Source: Kiloniellaceae bacterium
GTDB lineage: Bacteria > Pseudomonadota > Alphaproteobacteria > Kiloniellales > Kiloniellaceae
Reading direction: 5' to 3'
Length of the DNA: 8,315 nt
Assembly: GCA_028280915.1 (NCBI GenBank)
Contig: JANQKX010000657.1
Location: 1-8,315, forward strand
The position numbers were made by a program, and so were the translations under genes. Shown one piece after another: positions 1-6,653 of this stretch (within the stretch, counting starts at the first letter, position 1; each line of letters opens with the position of its first letter). A model generated the notes under the pieces. That model was given only the letters and a program-made list of their open reading frames with translations. It was not told the origin of the DNA and made no database searches.

Positions 1-206
1 ACGGGATCGGCTCCAACGCCCTCAGAACCATCTCCATGGTACTCTTGATACTGGCGGCCTGTCGGGACGTGGAACGTTGCCATGCCAACGAATATTGGAT
101 TTCCACCTTCGGCGGCTATGCCTTGATTGGGTTAATCGCCACGGTCCTGGTCCTGGGCTGGCGCGGCCATCTGCCCGGTTGCCGGCGCAAGAGGATCGCG
201 GATTAG
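1..206 (+). CDS. C-terminal fragment of an unidentified membrane protein
   Basis: An open frame enters from the left edge (first full codon at base 3) and stops at TAG 204-206, giving 67 residues. It has two hydrophobic stretches, one around ISMVLLILAAC and one around GGYALIGLIATVLVLGW, separated by a short polar loop containing two cysteines and acidic residues. It ends in a basic tail (CRRKRIAD), which suggests a cytoplasmic C-terminus. An internal ATG at 36 would give a 56-residue protein, but no Shine-Dalgarno sequence precedes it, so a truncated longer protein is more likely. The LILAAC stretch resembles a lipobox, but with so short a leader I do not call a lipoprotein. The family is not recognisable from this piece. 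The gene converges on the TerB-family gene, with 21 bases between the two stops. Confidence 0.5.
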   Translation, partial: GIGSNALRTISMVLLILAACRDVERCHANEYWISTFGGYALIGLIATVLVLGWRGHLPGCRRKRIAD

Positions 207-227
207 TTGATCAATCTGAAAGGCGGC

Positions 228-680
228 TTACCCCTGGCGCTTCAGCTCCTGCCAGACCTTGGTGGCGTCCTGGTCCAGGAGGACGCAGAGATTGACGAAC
301 TCGATTTCCTCGGCCTCGGCGATTTCCCCGTCGGCGGTGATGATCAGATAGGCGGCGCGCAGGAGGGTCCGGGTGCGTTTGGGGTGGCCGCGCAGTTTGG
401 CCACCTTGGCCTGGAGCCGCGCCTTGCCCACCTCGCCGTTGGCTTTCAGGTCTTCCAGGGCATCGTCAAGCCGGTCGCCGGCCGCCTCCGGGTCGAACTG
501 TGTTAATGTGGGGTCGTTGGAAATGATTTTATCAATTTGATAACGCTCGGAAATGCGCACCTTCTTGTCCGCATATGCGATCAGGGCGCAGGCGGACATG
601 ACCGCGTCCACGAAGTCCCGGTTCAAGAAGCGGAAAATCTCGCCCGACAGCTTTTCGCGAATGCTCAAACCCATGGCCAT
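228..680 (-). CDS. TerB-family (tellurite resistance TerB-like) protein
   Basis: A 150-residue cytoplasmic, mostly helical protein with no signal peptide or membrane segment. It shows the two-repeat pattern of the TerB fold: an acidic helix-turn motif AYADKKVRISERYQI at residues 35-49, and a second, ITADGEIAEAEEIEFV, at about 114-129. Each has the conserved Asp (D38, D117) followed by a Glu helix. In the family these acidic clusters are linked to metal binding and to tellurite/stress islands, but single TerB proteins like this one have no settled function and no terZACDE genes are visible here. The frame stays open to a TTG at 713. I chose ATG 680 because AAAGGGGA (690-697) sits 9 bases upstream of it; another in-frame ATG follows two codons later. 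The gene is divergent from the acidic secreted protein gene. The family call is solid; a role in tellurite resistance is not implied. Confidence 0.85.
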   Translation of the reverse strand: MAMGLSIREKLSGEIFRFLNRDFVDAVMSACALIAYADKKVRISERYQIDKIISNDPTLTQFDPEAAGDRLDDALEDLKANGEVGKARLQAKVAKLRGHPKRTRTLLRAAYLIITADGEIAEAEEIEFVNLCVLLDQDATKVWQELKRQG

Positions 681-865
681 GTGGTTGCGTCCCCTTTGCC
701 CGACCAAATCCAAGCATCGCCTTTTGCGGCGCGACTTTCAACACTCCCGCAGGTTATTATGTCTTTGGGTCCCCGAAAGGCGGCGCGGCGCCCGTTAAAT
801 TTTCCCTAAGCGCTGGCGGGTAAGCTGGTATCGACGCTCCTGGTAGTTGGATTTGGAGGCAAAGC

Positions 866-1297
866 ATGACTCGATTGATGGCCGCGCTGGTGGCTTTGGG
901 CCTGGCAAGCGGCGGGGCCGCGGCCTTGACGTCCGCCACCCTGGCGCAGGGTTTGGACTATGACACCCAGACCAGCACGGACAGCGACGTGGATACCTCG
1001 GACCTGGACGCGGACGATGCCGGCGAGGACCCGGCGGATACCTCGGGGCTGAGCACCGGATCGCTGGACGCGGACATCGATCCCGCCACCCTGGCGCCCT
1101 ATGAAGAAGGCGCGGGGGACGTGCAGGGCTCGGGCGTGGAGCCCGTACCCCTCAGCAAGGATCTTGATATTGACGACACCCCCGACCAGGCGGACATGGA
1201 CAATCAGCTCAGCACCGGCGACGTGGATGCGGCGCCCGAGCCGGGCCCGGCGGAAATCGATATTCCCGCCGCCGACCAGGACGGCTACGGCCAATAA
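866..1297 (+). CDS. Small secreted, extremely acidic Asp-rich protein of unknown function
   Basis: A 143-residue protein that I do not recognise. Residues 1-27 form a clear Sec signal peptide: Arg at position 3, a hydrophobic core MAALVALGLA, then a small-residue region with possible cleavage after A20 or A27. The mature part is low-complexity and very acidic. I count 27 Asp and 6 Glu against a single Lys and no Arg in about 115 residues, and there is no Cys. Asp alternates with small or hydrophobic residues (for example DSDVDTSDLDADDAGED, residues about 40-56). A loose repeat occurs twice: LSTGSLDADID and LSTGDVDAAPE. Such composition fits an intrinsically disordered periplasmic or extracellular protein that could bind divalent cations; that is inference. 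GGAGG (855-859) lies 6 bases before the ATG, a strong ribosome binding site. The stop is 27 bases from the end of the convergent deacetylase gene. Confidence 0.75.
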   Translation: MTRLMAALVALGLASGGAAALTSATLAQGLDYDTQTSTDSDVDTSDLDADDAGEDPADTSGLSTGSLDADIDPATLAPYEEGAGDVQGSGVEPVPLSKDLDIDDTPDQADMDNQLSTGDVDAAPEPGPAEIDIPAADQDGYGQ

Positions 1298-1324
1298 GGC
1301 CCGCCCATCGCCCTGGGCGCGAAG

Positions 1325-2413
1325 CTACGGCACCAGAAACTGGGTTCCATACCAGCGATAGCGTCCGGCTTCGGCCAGTTGCGTGCAGTTGATGCGCGTC
1401 CGCCCCCGGGGAAAGGCCTGGGTCAGGTTCAGTTTGACCTGGTGCGGCCCGGGCCGTTCCACGGGCACGGCCCCCTGGCCGGAGACGAAGCAGCTGATGG
1501 CCTCCGGCCCGATGGAGGCCGGGTTCACCGCGAAGTGGAACGCCGGCGGATTGTCCTTCTCCTGAAGCACCGGATCGGCCGGGCTCACGTTATAGACCGG
1601 AAAGGGCAGGGCGTTGATGGCGGTGCGAAAGCGTTCCTCGCCGCCGTACTGCTCGTTCATGGGAAAGCGCGGCAGGGCGAAAAAGTCCGAGCCCCCGTGG
1701 GCGACGCCGGAATGCTGGCCAAAGGCCGCCTTGTAGCCGGTCTCCAGCACGGTGGTTTGCAGGCGCCAGTCATACTCCCCATAGGGATAGGCAAAAAGCT
1801 CGGGCACCTTGCCCAGCTCGTCCTGGAAGCGCTGGTTAGCCTGTGCCAGGTCTTGCGACACTTGGTCCTCGGGCAGACCCACCAGGTGGCCATGGCTGGC
1901 GCTGTGAGACCCGATGGTCACTCCGGCCTCGGCCATCTCGCGCAGCTGCGCCCAGGTCATGAAATCGGGCCCGCCGGAATCCACTTCATCGGTGGCGACA
2001 AACACCGTGAAAGGAAAACCGGCGGCCTTGAGCCGGGGCCAGGCCTCTTCGTAGACCGACAGATAAGCGTCGTCCACGGTGATGGCCACGGTGCGGTCGG
2101 GCAGGGTCGCACGGCGCTTTAGGCGGCTGATGATCTCCGCCAGGGGCAGAACGGTAAAGCCGCCTTCCTGCAAGATGCGAATGTGATTGTCGAACTGATC
2201 CAGCCGTATGTTGGTCGAGGGATGTTGGTCCTCGCCGAAGCGGTGATACATGATGATCGACGCACCACTACCTGGCTCGTTCGCTGCCAAGGTATTGGGT
2301 GCTGAAAATAAAACGAAAAAAATCAATAGGGTAAGAAAAGTTCTTTGAGTTAAATACCATGGCCCAAGGGCGGGCAACGGCTTGCCGTCGGGCCAGTTTC
2401 TCGTTCCTGTCAC
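1325..2413 (-). CDS. Exported polysaccharide deacetylase (NodB-like, carbohydrate esterase 4)
   Basis: A 362-residue exported enzyme predicted to remove N- or O-acetyl groups from a polysaccharide in the envelope or periplasm. After a long n-region ending at R24, a hydrophobic segment (residues about 25-43, ending NTLA) looks like a signal peptide or membrane anchor. The NodB domain follows. It starts with ASIIMYHRFGED, continues with motif 1 TVDDAY (catalytic-base and metal Asp pair D114/D115) and motif 2 HSASH (metal ligands H170 and H174), then motif 3 FAYPYGEYD (about 207-215) and a late His (H234). The opening IIMYHR resembles PgaB/IcaB-type deacetylases. About 95 C-terminal residues form a separate, probably beta-rich domain with two cysteines. 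The open frame extends upstream to 2512, but that would overlap the divergent glycosylase gene. GTG 2413 is preceded by AAGGA with a 7-base gap, so I chose it. No polysaccharide synthesis genes are visible nearby, so the substrate is unknown. Confidence 0.85.
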   Translation of the reverse strand: MTGTRNWPDGKPLPALGPWYLTQRTFLTLLIFFVLFSAPNTLAANEPGSGASIIMYHRFGEDQHPSTNIRLDQFDNHIRILQEGGFTVLPLAEIISRLKRRATLPDRTVAITVDDAYLSVYEEAWPRLKAAGFPFTVFVATDEVDSGGPDFMTWAQLREMAEAGVTIGSHSASHGHLVGLPEDQVSQDLAQANQRFQDELGKVPELFAYPYGEYDWRLQTTVLETGYKAAFGQHSGVAHGGSDFFALPRFPMNEQYGGEERFRTAINALPFPVYNVSPADPVLQEKDNPPAFHFAVNPASIGPEAISCFVSGQGAVPVERPGPHQVKLNLTQAFPRGRTRINCTQLAEAGRYRWYGTQFLVP

Positions 2414-2420
2414 GGGAAAA

Positions 2421-2425
2421 TCCTT
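2421..2425 (-). promoter_or_regulatory. Ribosome binding site deciding a GTG start for the deacetylase
   Basis: Read on the minus strand this is AAGGA, seven bases before the GTG at 2413-2411. It is the only well-placed Shine-Dalgarno sequence I find in frame upstream of the signal peptide. Alternatives are a TTG at 2377 without such a site, or the far-upstream start at 2512 inside the glycosylase gene. Confidence 0.55.
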
Positions 2426-2439
2426 GTTAGTATCGCAGT

Positions 2440-3450
2440 ATGCCAGAATTACCTGACATAACACTTTACTTGGAAGCGCTGGACAAGCGCTTATTAGGGG
2501 ATGGGCATGCAAAGGCTGCGCGCCTGGAGAGTATTCGCCTCAAGAGTCCATTTTTGTTGCGTACCGTCGATCCGAAACCCGCCGCGTTGATCGGCCGGCG
2601 GGTGCGCGAACTGCGGCGTCTGGGCAAGCGCATCGCCATTGGCCTGGCCCCGGAAGGTCCGGCACCGGAAGGCCCGGCCCCGAACGATGAGCCCCACCAA
2701 GATGATACCGGCGAGGTCTGTTGGCTGGTTTTGCATCTGATGATCGCGGGCCGCCTGCACTGGTTGGATCGGGACGGGGACGGCAAGAGGGCGGAGCCGC
2801 CCGTCCTACCCGGTGGGCGCAACGGCCTGGCCGCCTTTGATTTTTCCACGGGCAGCCTGTGCCTGACCGAGGCCGGATCGAAAAAGCGGGCGGGCTTGTG
2901 GCTGCTGCGGGGCGAGGCCGCCTTGGCCGATCACACGCCCGGCGGCTTGGAGGTTTTGGATAGCGACTTAGGGGCCTTCCGAGCCGCCCTGACGGCGCGC
3001 AATCACACCTTGAAGCGGGCCTTGACCGATCCCCACATTTTCAGCGGTATCGGCAACGCCTATTCGGATGAGATCCTGCATCGGGCGCGCTTGTCGCCCG
3101 TGGCCATGAGCCGGGATCTGGCCCCGGATCAGCAGGCGGCGCTGTTCGACGCTACTCGGGCCACCTTGCGGGACTGGATCGAACGGCTGCGGGCCGACTT
3201 CGCCGGCGCCTTTCCGGAAAAAGTCACGGCCTTTCGCCCCGGCATGGCGGTGCATGGCCGTTTCGGCAAACCGTGTCCCGATTGCGGCACCCAGGTTCAA
3301 CGCATCCGCTATGCCAGCAACGAGACCAATTACTGCCCGCGCTGTCAGACCGGCGGCCAGGTTCTGGCCGACCGGTCCCTGTCACGTTTGCTGAAAAAGG
3401 ACTGGCCCCGGTCCATCGAAGCCCTGGAGCAGAGGCAGGCCTCCCGTTAG
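2440..3450 (+). CDS. Fpg/Nei-family DNA glycosylase (formamidopyrimidine-DNA glycosylase-like)
   Basis: A cytoplasmic base-excision repair enzyme of the Fpg/Nei family, which cuts out oxidised bases and nicks the abasic site. The start is fixed by the N-terminal MPELPD, because Pro2 (nucleophile) and Glu3 must be terminal after Met removal. Other family marks are LGKR with K63 (the position of the catalytic Lys of E. coli Fpg), LVLHLMIAGRLHW (about 96-108), the helix-two-turn-helix region with GIGNAYSDEIL (193-203), and a C-terminal zinc finger with C269, C272, C289 and C292. At 336 residues it is longer than the usual roughly 270. The extra length comes from a Pro/Glu/Asp-rich insertion (about 70-92), where APEGP is repeated, and a 44-residue tail after the zinc finger. 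The Arg normally found five residues before the third zinc Cys is Asn284 here. It is divergent from the deacetylase gene, and no obvious Shine-Dalgarno sequence precedes the ATG. Substrate specificity (8-oxoguanine versus others) cannot be assigned. Confidence 0.9.
   Translation: MPELPDITLYLEALDKRLLGDGHAKAARLESIRLKSPFLLRTVDPKPAALIGRRVRELRRLGKRIAIGLAPEGPAPEGPAPNDEPHQDDTGEVCWLVLHLMIAGRLHWLDRDGDGKRAEPPVLPGGRNGLAAFDFSTGSLCLTEAGSKKRAGLWLLRGEAALADHTPGGLEVLDSDLGAFRAALTARNHTLKRALTDPHIFSGIGNAYSDEILHRARLSPVAMSRDLAPDQQAALFDATRATLRDWIERLRADFAGAFPEKVTAFRPGMAVHGRFGKPCPDCGTQVQRIRYASNETNYCPRCQTGGQVLADRSLSRLLKKDWPRSIEALEQRQASR
2647..2676 (+). repeat. Two tandem 15-base units encoding APEGP-APEGP
   Basis: Two adjacent near-identical 15-base units (differing at two third-codon positions) encode APEGP twice, residues 70-79 of the glycosylase. 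A third partial copy (AP) follows. The units lie in a Pro/acidic loop between two conserved strands of the N-terminal domain. The repeat keeps the frame, so copy number change would lengthen or shorten the loop by five residues. Confidence 0.8.
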
Positions 3451-3456
3451 GACGGC

Positions 3457-3474
3457 GCCGGCGGTTCAGCCGGC
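3457..3474. terminator. Possible bidirectional hairpin between convergent genes
   Basis: GCCGGC, a six-base loop (GGTTCA) and GCCGGC form a perfect 6-bp GC stem between the glycosylase stop (3448-3450) and the chemoreceptor end; the loop contains the chemoreceptor stop codon. There is no T-run on either side, so it is not a classical intrinsic terminator. Confidence 0.3.
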
Positions 3475-5526
3475 CCGCACGTGGGCCAGGAAGCGGTTGA
3501 CCTCTTCCTGCAGATTGCCCGATTGCTCCGACAAGGTGGTGGCTGCCTGCAAGACCTGGCGTGACGAATTGTCCGTGCCCTTGGCGCCCTCGTCCACCAG
3601 GTTGATGGTGTCCTCCACCTCTTGGGTGCTGCGGGCCGCGTCTTGGATCGAAGCGCTGATCTCGTTGGTCGCGGCGCTTTGCTGTTCCACCGCCGAGGCG
3701 ATGACCGAGGCGATGGCGTTCATTTTTTCGATGGTGCCCGAGACCGCTTCGATGGCGACCACCGCGTCGTTGGTGGCGCCCTGGATGGAATCCACCCGGC
3801 CGGAAATCTCTTCCGTGGCCTTGGCGGTCTGATTGGCCAGGTTTTTCACCTCCGAGGCGACCACGGCAAAGCCCTTGCCGGCCTCGCCCGCCCGGGCCGC
3901 CTCGATGGTGGCGTTGAGGGCCAAAAGGTTGGTCTGCTCGGCGATGTCGTTGATCAGGCTGACCACCTCGCCGATGCGCTGGGAATTCTGCGACAGTTCA
4001 CGGATCTGGTCGCTGGCCCGGTTGGTGTCGGTGACCACCGTGCCGGCGATCGTCACGGATTCGTCCACCTGCCGGCCGATTTCCGTGACCGATGCGGCCA
4101 GTTCTTCCGTGGCGCTGGCCACCGTTTGGGTGCCCGCCGTGGCGTTTTGCGAGGCTGAAGCGACCAGGGCCGAGCGCTCGGCGGTTTCCTGCGCCGTGGT
4201 CAAGAGGTCCTTCGCGGAGCCTTGCATCTGGCTGGCCGAGGAGGAGATCATCTGCACCACGCCCAAGACAGAAGATTCGAAGTTCTCCGCCAGGCCATGC
4301 AATTCGGCTTTGCGGTCCGCCTCGGCCTGACGCTGTACCTCGGCCTGTTCCGCCTCCAGGCGCTCCATCTCCAGGGCGTTCTGCTTGAAGATCTCCACCG
4401 CCTTGGCCATGGCGCCCAGCTCGTCACGTCGGTCCGCGCCGACTACCTGGACTGTCTTATCCCCTTCGGCCAGTCGGTTCATGACGTCGGTCATGGCGCC
4501 GACCGGCTTGGTGATGGAGCGCACAATGGCGATGATCAGGCCGGCGGAGAGCACCAAGAGGGCCAGGACAAAGGCCAAGCCCAGATAGAATTCTCGCCAG
4601 GCTTCGGCGGCCTGGGTGGCGGCAACCTCTTCAAAGCGGAATGAAAGGAAATCCTCCACTTCCTTCATAAGATTTATTTTTTCGGTAATCGCCTTGAACC
4701 ACTCCGCGCCGGTGACACCCTCCAGGGTTCCGGTCTGGGGCGAGGCAAGCGCGATCTGGCGCAGGCGCTCTACTTCATCGACCACCGGGCCTTGCAGCAC
4801 CTGGTCGAAACGGGCCAGTTCGGATGGGTCGGCGAACAGCCGGAAGTTCTGGAAGTAGGTCTCCTGCATGGCGATCAGGCGGATGAAGTTCTGAAAGATG
4901 TGCGGCGGAAACTCACCGGCGCCGAACCCCGCCGCGCCCATGGCCCGTTCCCGGCCGGCCCGCTCCTTGCCTTGGAGGAAGTCCACATAGGTGGCGATCT
5001 GCTTGCTGATCACGTCATCGGTGGAATCGTGCAGGAACTCGTCGATGATCGTGAGCAGCGCGGTAATGGTGCCGGTGTAATACTTGGCCATCTGGGGCAC
5101 GGTGAGGCTGAACTGGTCCACGGACTGCCGGGTGGCCGCCAGCTTTTCCAGCCGCTGCGCCGCGTCGCCCGCCAAACCGGCCAGGGTATCGCCGTGGCTG
5201 CCGCTGGCCAGGAAGGACAAAGCCTCCCCGGCCACGGACATTTTCGAGTCGGAGTCATTGCGTTGCGTCGGCAGGCTATCGGCGAAATTGCTGCCCTTGG
5301 AGCTGATAAAGCCCGCGGAGCGGCCCCGCTCTTTTTGCAGTTCGTGAACCAATTGGCTCAGTTGAGGCCCGATTTGCGCCAGTTCATGCAGGTGCGCCGA
5401 CTCCTCGGCGGTGCGATAGCGGTCCAGCAAAAAGGCGCCGGCGAAGATGAGCATACCTAGGATGGGCATGAGCATGGCCAGGCGCACACGGCTGCCGATT
5501 GCCAGGCGGGAAGTCCACGAATACAT
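3466..5526 (-). CDS. Methyl-accepting chemotaxis protein with NIT (nitrate/nitrite-sensing) domain
   Basis: A 686-residue inner-membrane chemoreceptor that relays a periplasmic signal to the CheA-CheW array. Order of parts: transmembrane helix 1 (about 14-34); a helical periplasmic NIT-type domain (about 45-300) with the arginine-bearing motifs ELQKERGRSAGFI (62-74) and KERAGRERAMGAAGF (187-201); transmembrane helix 2 (about 314-336); a HAMP domain from SITKPV (about 337-390); and a long coiled-coil signalling domain. The hairpin tip NDIAEQTNLLALNATIEAARAGE (526-548) is the conserved CheA/CheW contact. The NIT family includes the nitrate-binding region of NasR; that the ligand here is nitrate or nitrite is inference. 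The protein ends NRFLAHVRAG, with no NWETF-like CheR/CheB docking tail. I chose ATG 5526 over GTG 5538 because TGAGGA (5532-5537) sits 5 bases before it. No other che genes are in the window. Confidence 0.93.
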   Translation of the reverse strand: MYSWTSRLAIGSRVRLAMLMPILGMLIFAGAFLLDRYRTAEESAHLHELAQIGPQLSQLVHELQKERGRSAGFISSKGSNFADSLPTQRNDSDSKMSVAGEALSFLASGSHGDTLAGLAGDAAQRLEKLAATRQSVDQFSLTVPQMAKYYTGTITALLTIIDEFLHDSTDDVISKQIATYVDFLQGKERAGRERAMGAAGFGAGEFPPHIFQNFIRLIAMQETYFQNFRLFADPSELARFDQVLQGPVVDEVERLRQIALASPQTGTLEGVTGAEWFKAITEKINLMKEVEDFLSFRFEEVAATQAAEAWREFYLGLAFVLALLVLSAGLIIAIVRSITKPVGAMTDVMNRLAEGDKTVQVVGADRRDELGAMAKAVEIFKQNALEMERLEAEQAEVQRQAEADRKAELHGLAENFESSVLGVVQMISSSASQMQGSAKDLLTTAQETAERSALVASASQNATAGTQTVASATEELAASVTEIGRQVDESVTIAGTVVTDTNRASDQIRELSQNSQRIGEVVSLINDIAEQTNLLALNATIEAARAGEAGKGFAVVASEVKNLANQTAKATEEISGRVDSIQGATNDAVVAIEAVSGTIEKMNAIASVIASAVEQQSAATNEISASIQDAARSTQEVEDTINLVDEGAKGTDNSSRQVLQAATTLSEQSGNLQEEVNRFLAHVRAG

Positions 5527-5712
5527 AGTTGTCCTCACACAAAATGAGTATTGGGCCTGCCTATCCCTGTCATTTTTACCCTTTGGACAAAGGCTAAAAA
5601 AATCGATTTAATTTTGAGTAAAAATATAACCTTATACAATTTAAATAACGCATGGCGTCGGACTCAACAATTTAAAAACCCATTTATTAGAAAAATCCGG
5701 AAAGGCCTGTAC

Positions 5713-5728
5713 TCGACAAATACGTCGA
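5713..5728. promoter_or_regulatory. Inverted repeat TCGAC-N6-GTCGA, possible activator site
   Basis: A perfect 5-bp inverted repeat with a 6-base spacer (AAATAC) lies about 33 bases upstream of the sigma-54-like element. Sigma-54 promoters need an activator bound upstream, usually at dyad-symmetric sites, so the position is suggestive. It does not match the NtrC consensus (TGCAC-N5-GTGCA type), and a 5-bp repeat is easily found by chance. Confidence 0.25.
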
Positions 5729-5760
5729 CTATTCTTTTGTCTGCCAGGTTGGATTTGGCG

Positions 5761-5775
5761 CGGCACCGCCTTTGC
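5761..5775 (+). promoter_or_regulatory. Candidate sigma-54 (-24/-12) promoter
   Basis: The 15 bases CGGCACCGCCTTTGC match the RpoN consensus TGGCACG-N4-TTGC at 9 of 11 fixed positions. They keep the essential GG and GC dinucleotides exactly 10 bases apart. Transcription would start near 5787, giving a leader of about 40 bases before the ATG at 5827, on the correct strand. The mismatches are C for T at the first position and C for G after GGCAC. Confidence 0.45.
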
Positions 5776-5826
5776 CGGCTCGGTACTGTAAAAGACAACA
5801 ATAATATATAGTTATGGGGTGATCTT

Positions 5827-6615
5827 ATGGATATTTTGGAATGGCCGGTTTGGATAATCGGACTGGTTTTCGTGATCGGGGCCTGCGGCTTTGCCTTCGT
5901 CCCTTACTGGGTGGGGCGGCGGGTTTTTCATCCCCGGGCCACGGAAGGCACCTATGACCTCTCGGCGTCGATTTTATTCCGGATCGGTGCTTTGCACGCG
6001 CTCATCCTGGCGTTGATGTTCGCCCACGAGATCGCCATTTTCATCGAGCTGGAAGGGGCGGTCCGCGACGAGGCGGCCTCGACCGCGGATGTCTACTACG
6101 ATCTGGGCCGCTATGATTCCGAGATCACCGAGCAGATCCAGCAGGAAATGGTCAGCTATGTGAGCACGGTCGTGAACGAGGAGTGGCCGCTGCTGAAGGA
6201 AGCCGAGATGAGCGGCTCGGCCTGGCAACAATGGGCCGACGTGTTCAACGCCATTTTGGACCTGGAGCCGGACAGCCAGCGGCAGGCGGATTTACGTCAG
6301 TTCATGCTGCGGGACATGGAGGCCATCGCGGATTTCCGGGAAAATCGCCAAATCGGGGCCACGGGCAAGGTGCCGGCCATGTTTTGGGTCATCGCCCTGG
6401 CCGGGTTCTTCCTCGTCTCCTTTCCGTTTTTTGTATTTGAACCCTCCCTGCCAAACGTCTTTTTATTGGGGATCTATGCGGTCTATAACGGCTTGTTGCT
6501 GTTCGTGATCTTTGCCACCGACAATCCTTTCGGCGGTCCGATCATCGTGGAGGCAACGCCCTTCGTGGATGTTTGGAAATATCAGAATATAGAACTGCTT
6601 AATGGCAAAACTTGA
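5827..6615 (+). CDS. DUF4239-like (bestrophin-like domain) integral membrane protein
   Basis: A 262-residue protein with four predicted membrane helices: about 7-28, 47-72, 183-203 and 209-230. A long soluble helical stretch (about 73-180), rich in Glu, Asp and Gln, lies between the second and third. The layout of two helices, a helical domain and two helices, with EGAVRDEAASTADVYYDLGRY after helix 2 and DNPFGGPIIVEATPF (232-246) after helix 4, resembles DUF4239 proteins. In those a D-x-P-F-x-G motif followed by a PF segment is typical. The family is described as bestrophin-like, hinting at an ion channel, but no member's function is known to me. GGGGTGA (5816-5822) is the likely ribosome binding site before the ATG. 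The next gene starts 48 bases downstream on the same strand, so the two may be co-transcribed. Family assignment is from remembered motifs, not a search. Confidence 0.7.
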   Translation: MDILEWPVWIIGLVFVIGACGFAFVPYWVGRRVFHPRATEGTYDLSASILFRIGALHALILALMFAHEIAIFIELEGAVRDEAASTADVYYDLGRYDSEITEQIQQEMVSYVSTVVNEEWPLLKEAEMSGSAWQQWADVFNAILDLEPDSQRQADLRQFMLRDMEAIADFRENRQIGATGKVPAMFWVIALAGFFLVSFPFFVFEPSLPNVFLLGIYAVYNGLLLFVIFATDNPFGGPIIVEATPFVDVWKYQNIELLNGKT

Positions 6616-6625
6616 CTCTAGAGTC
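6614..6625. repeat. Perfect 12-bp palindrome overlapping a stop codon
   Basis: GACTCTAGAGTC is a zero-spacer palindrome that begins inside the TGA stop of the DUF4239-like gene. It contains CTAG, a tetranucleotide that is scarce in many bacterial genomes. With no loop it is a poor terminator hairpin; a dimeric regulator site is possible but unproven. Confidence 0.45.
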
Positions 6626-6635
6626 TTAAGGAAAT

Positions 6636-6653
6636 CCCCGGCCGTCTCCGGGG
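6636..6653. terminator. GC-rich hairpin between the two membrane protein genes
   Basis: CCCCGG, a six-base loop CCGTCT and CCGGGG form a perfect 6-bp stem, directly followed by the 8-bp palindrome GCCTAGGC (6653-6660) before the next ATG. No T-run follows on either strand. It could attenuate or set the expression ratio of the downstream gene, or limit its translation by sitting next to the start codon. Confidence 0.3.

Larger units (their letters stand above)
5527..5826. other. AT-rich 300-base divergent intergenic region
   Basis: This is the shared upstream region of the chemoreceptor gene (-) and the DUF4239-like gene (+). It is visibly richer in A and T than its surroundings, especially about 5595-5700 and 5790-5812. 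A TTG-initiated frame of 86 codons crosses it, but its composition, lack of ribosome binding site and position argue against a gene. I find a sigma-54-like promoter match (5761-5775) and a small inverted repeat (5713-5728), listed separately. I find no convincing sigma-70 -35/-10 pair for either gene, although A/T stretches such as TTATACAAT (5632-5640) could serve as weak -10 elements. Confidence 0.7.

Noticed and set aside
755..760. TATTAT as a -10 element for the acidic protein gene
   Set aside because: There is no acceptable -35 hexamer at 16-18 bases upstream (the nearest candidate is 13 bases away), so no promoter is called.
806..1294. 162-codon minus-strand frame opposite the acidic protein
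   Set aside because: The + strand frame has a signal peptide and GGAGG at ideal spacing. The minus frame has no such support and a Gly/Val/Arg-rich shadow composition.
1302..1319. CGCCC-N8-GGGCG hairpin between convergent genes
   Set aside because: It has only 5 base pairs, a large loop and no T-run in a GC-rich gap, so it is expected by chance.
1379..2122. 247-codon + strand open frame opposite the deacetylase
   Set aside because: It is the reverse complement of a gene with all NodB motifs in place. Its composition is shadow-like and it has no ribosome binding site.
4792..5460. 222-codon + strand open frame opposite the chemoreceptor sensor domain
   Set aside because: It is the antisense shadow of a gene with clear NIT and signalling domains.
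5551..5811. 86-codon + strand frame in the AT-rich intergenic region
   Set aside because: It has a TTG start without a ribosome binding site and AT-rich codons unlike all neighbours. It spans the likely promoter region, and its translation shows no domain or signal.
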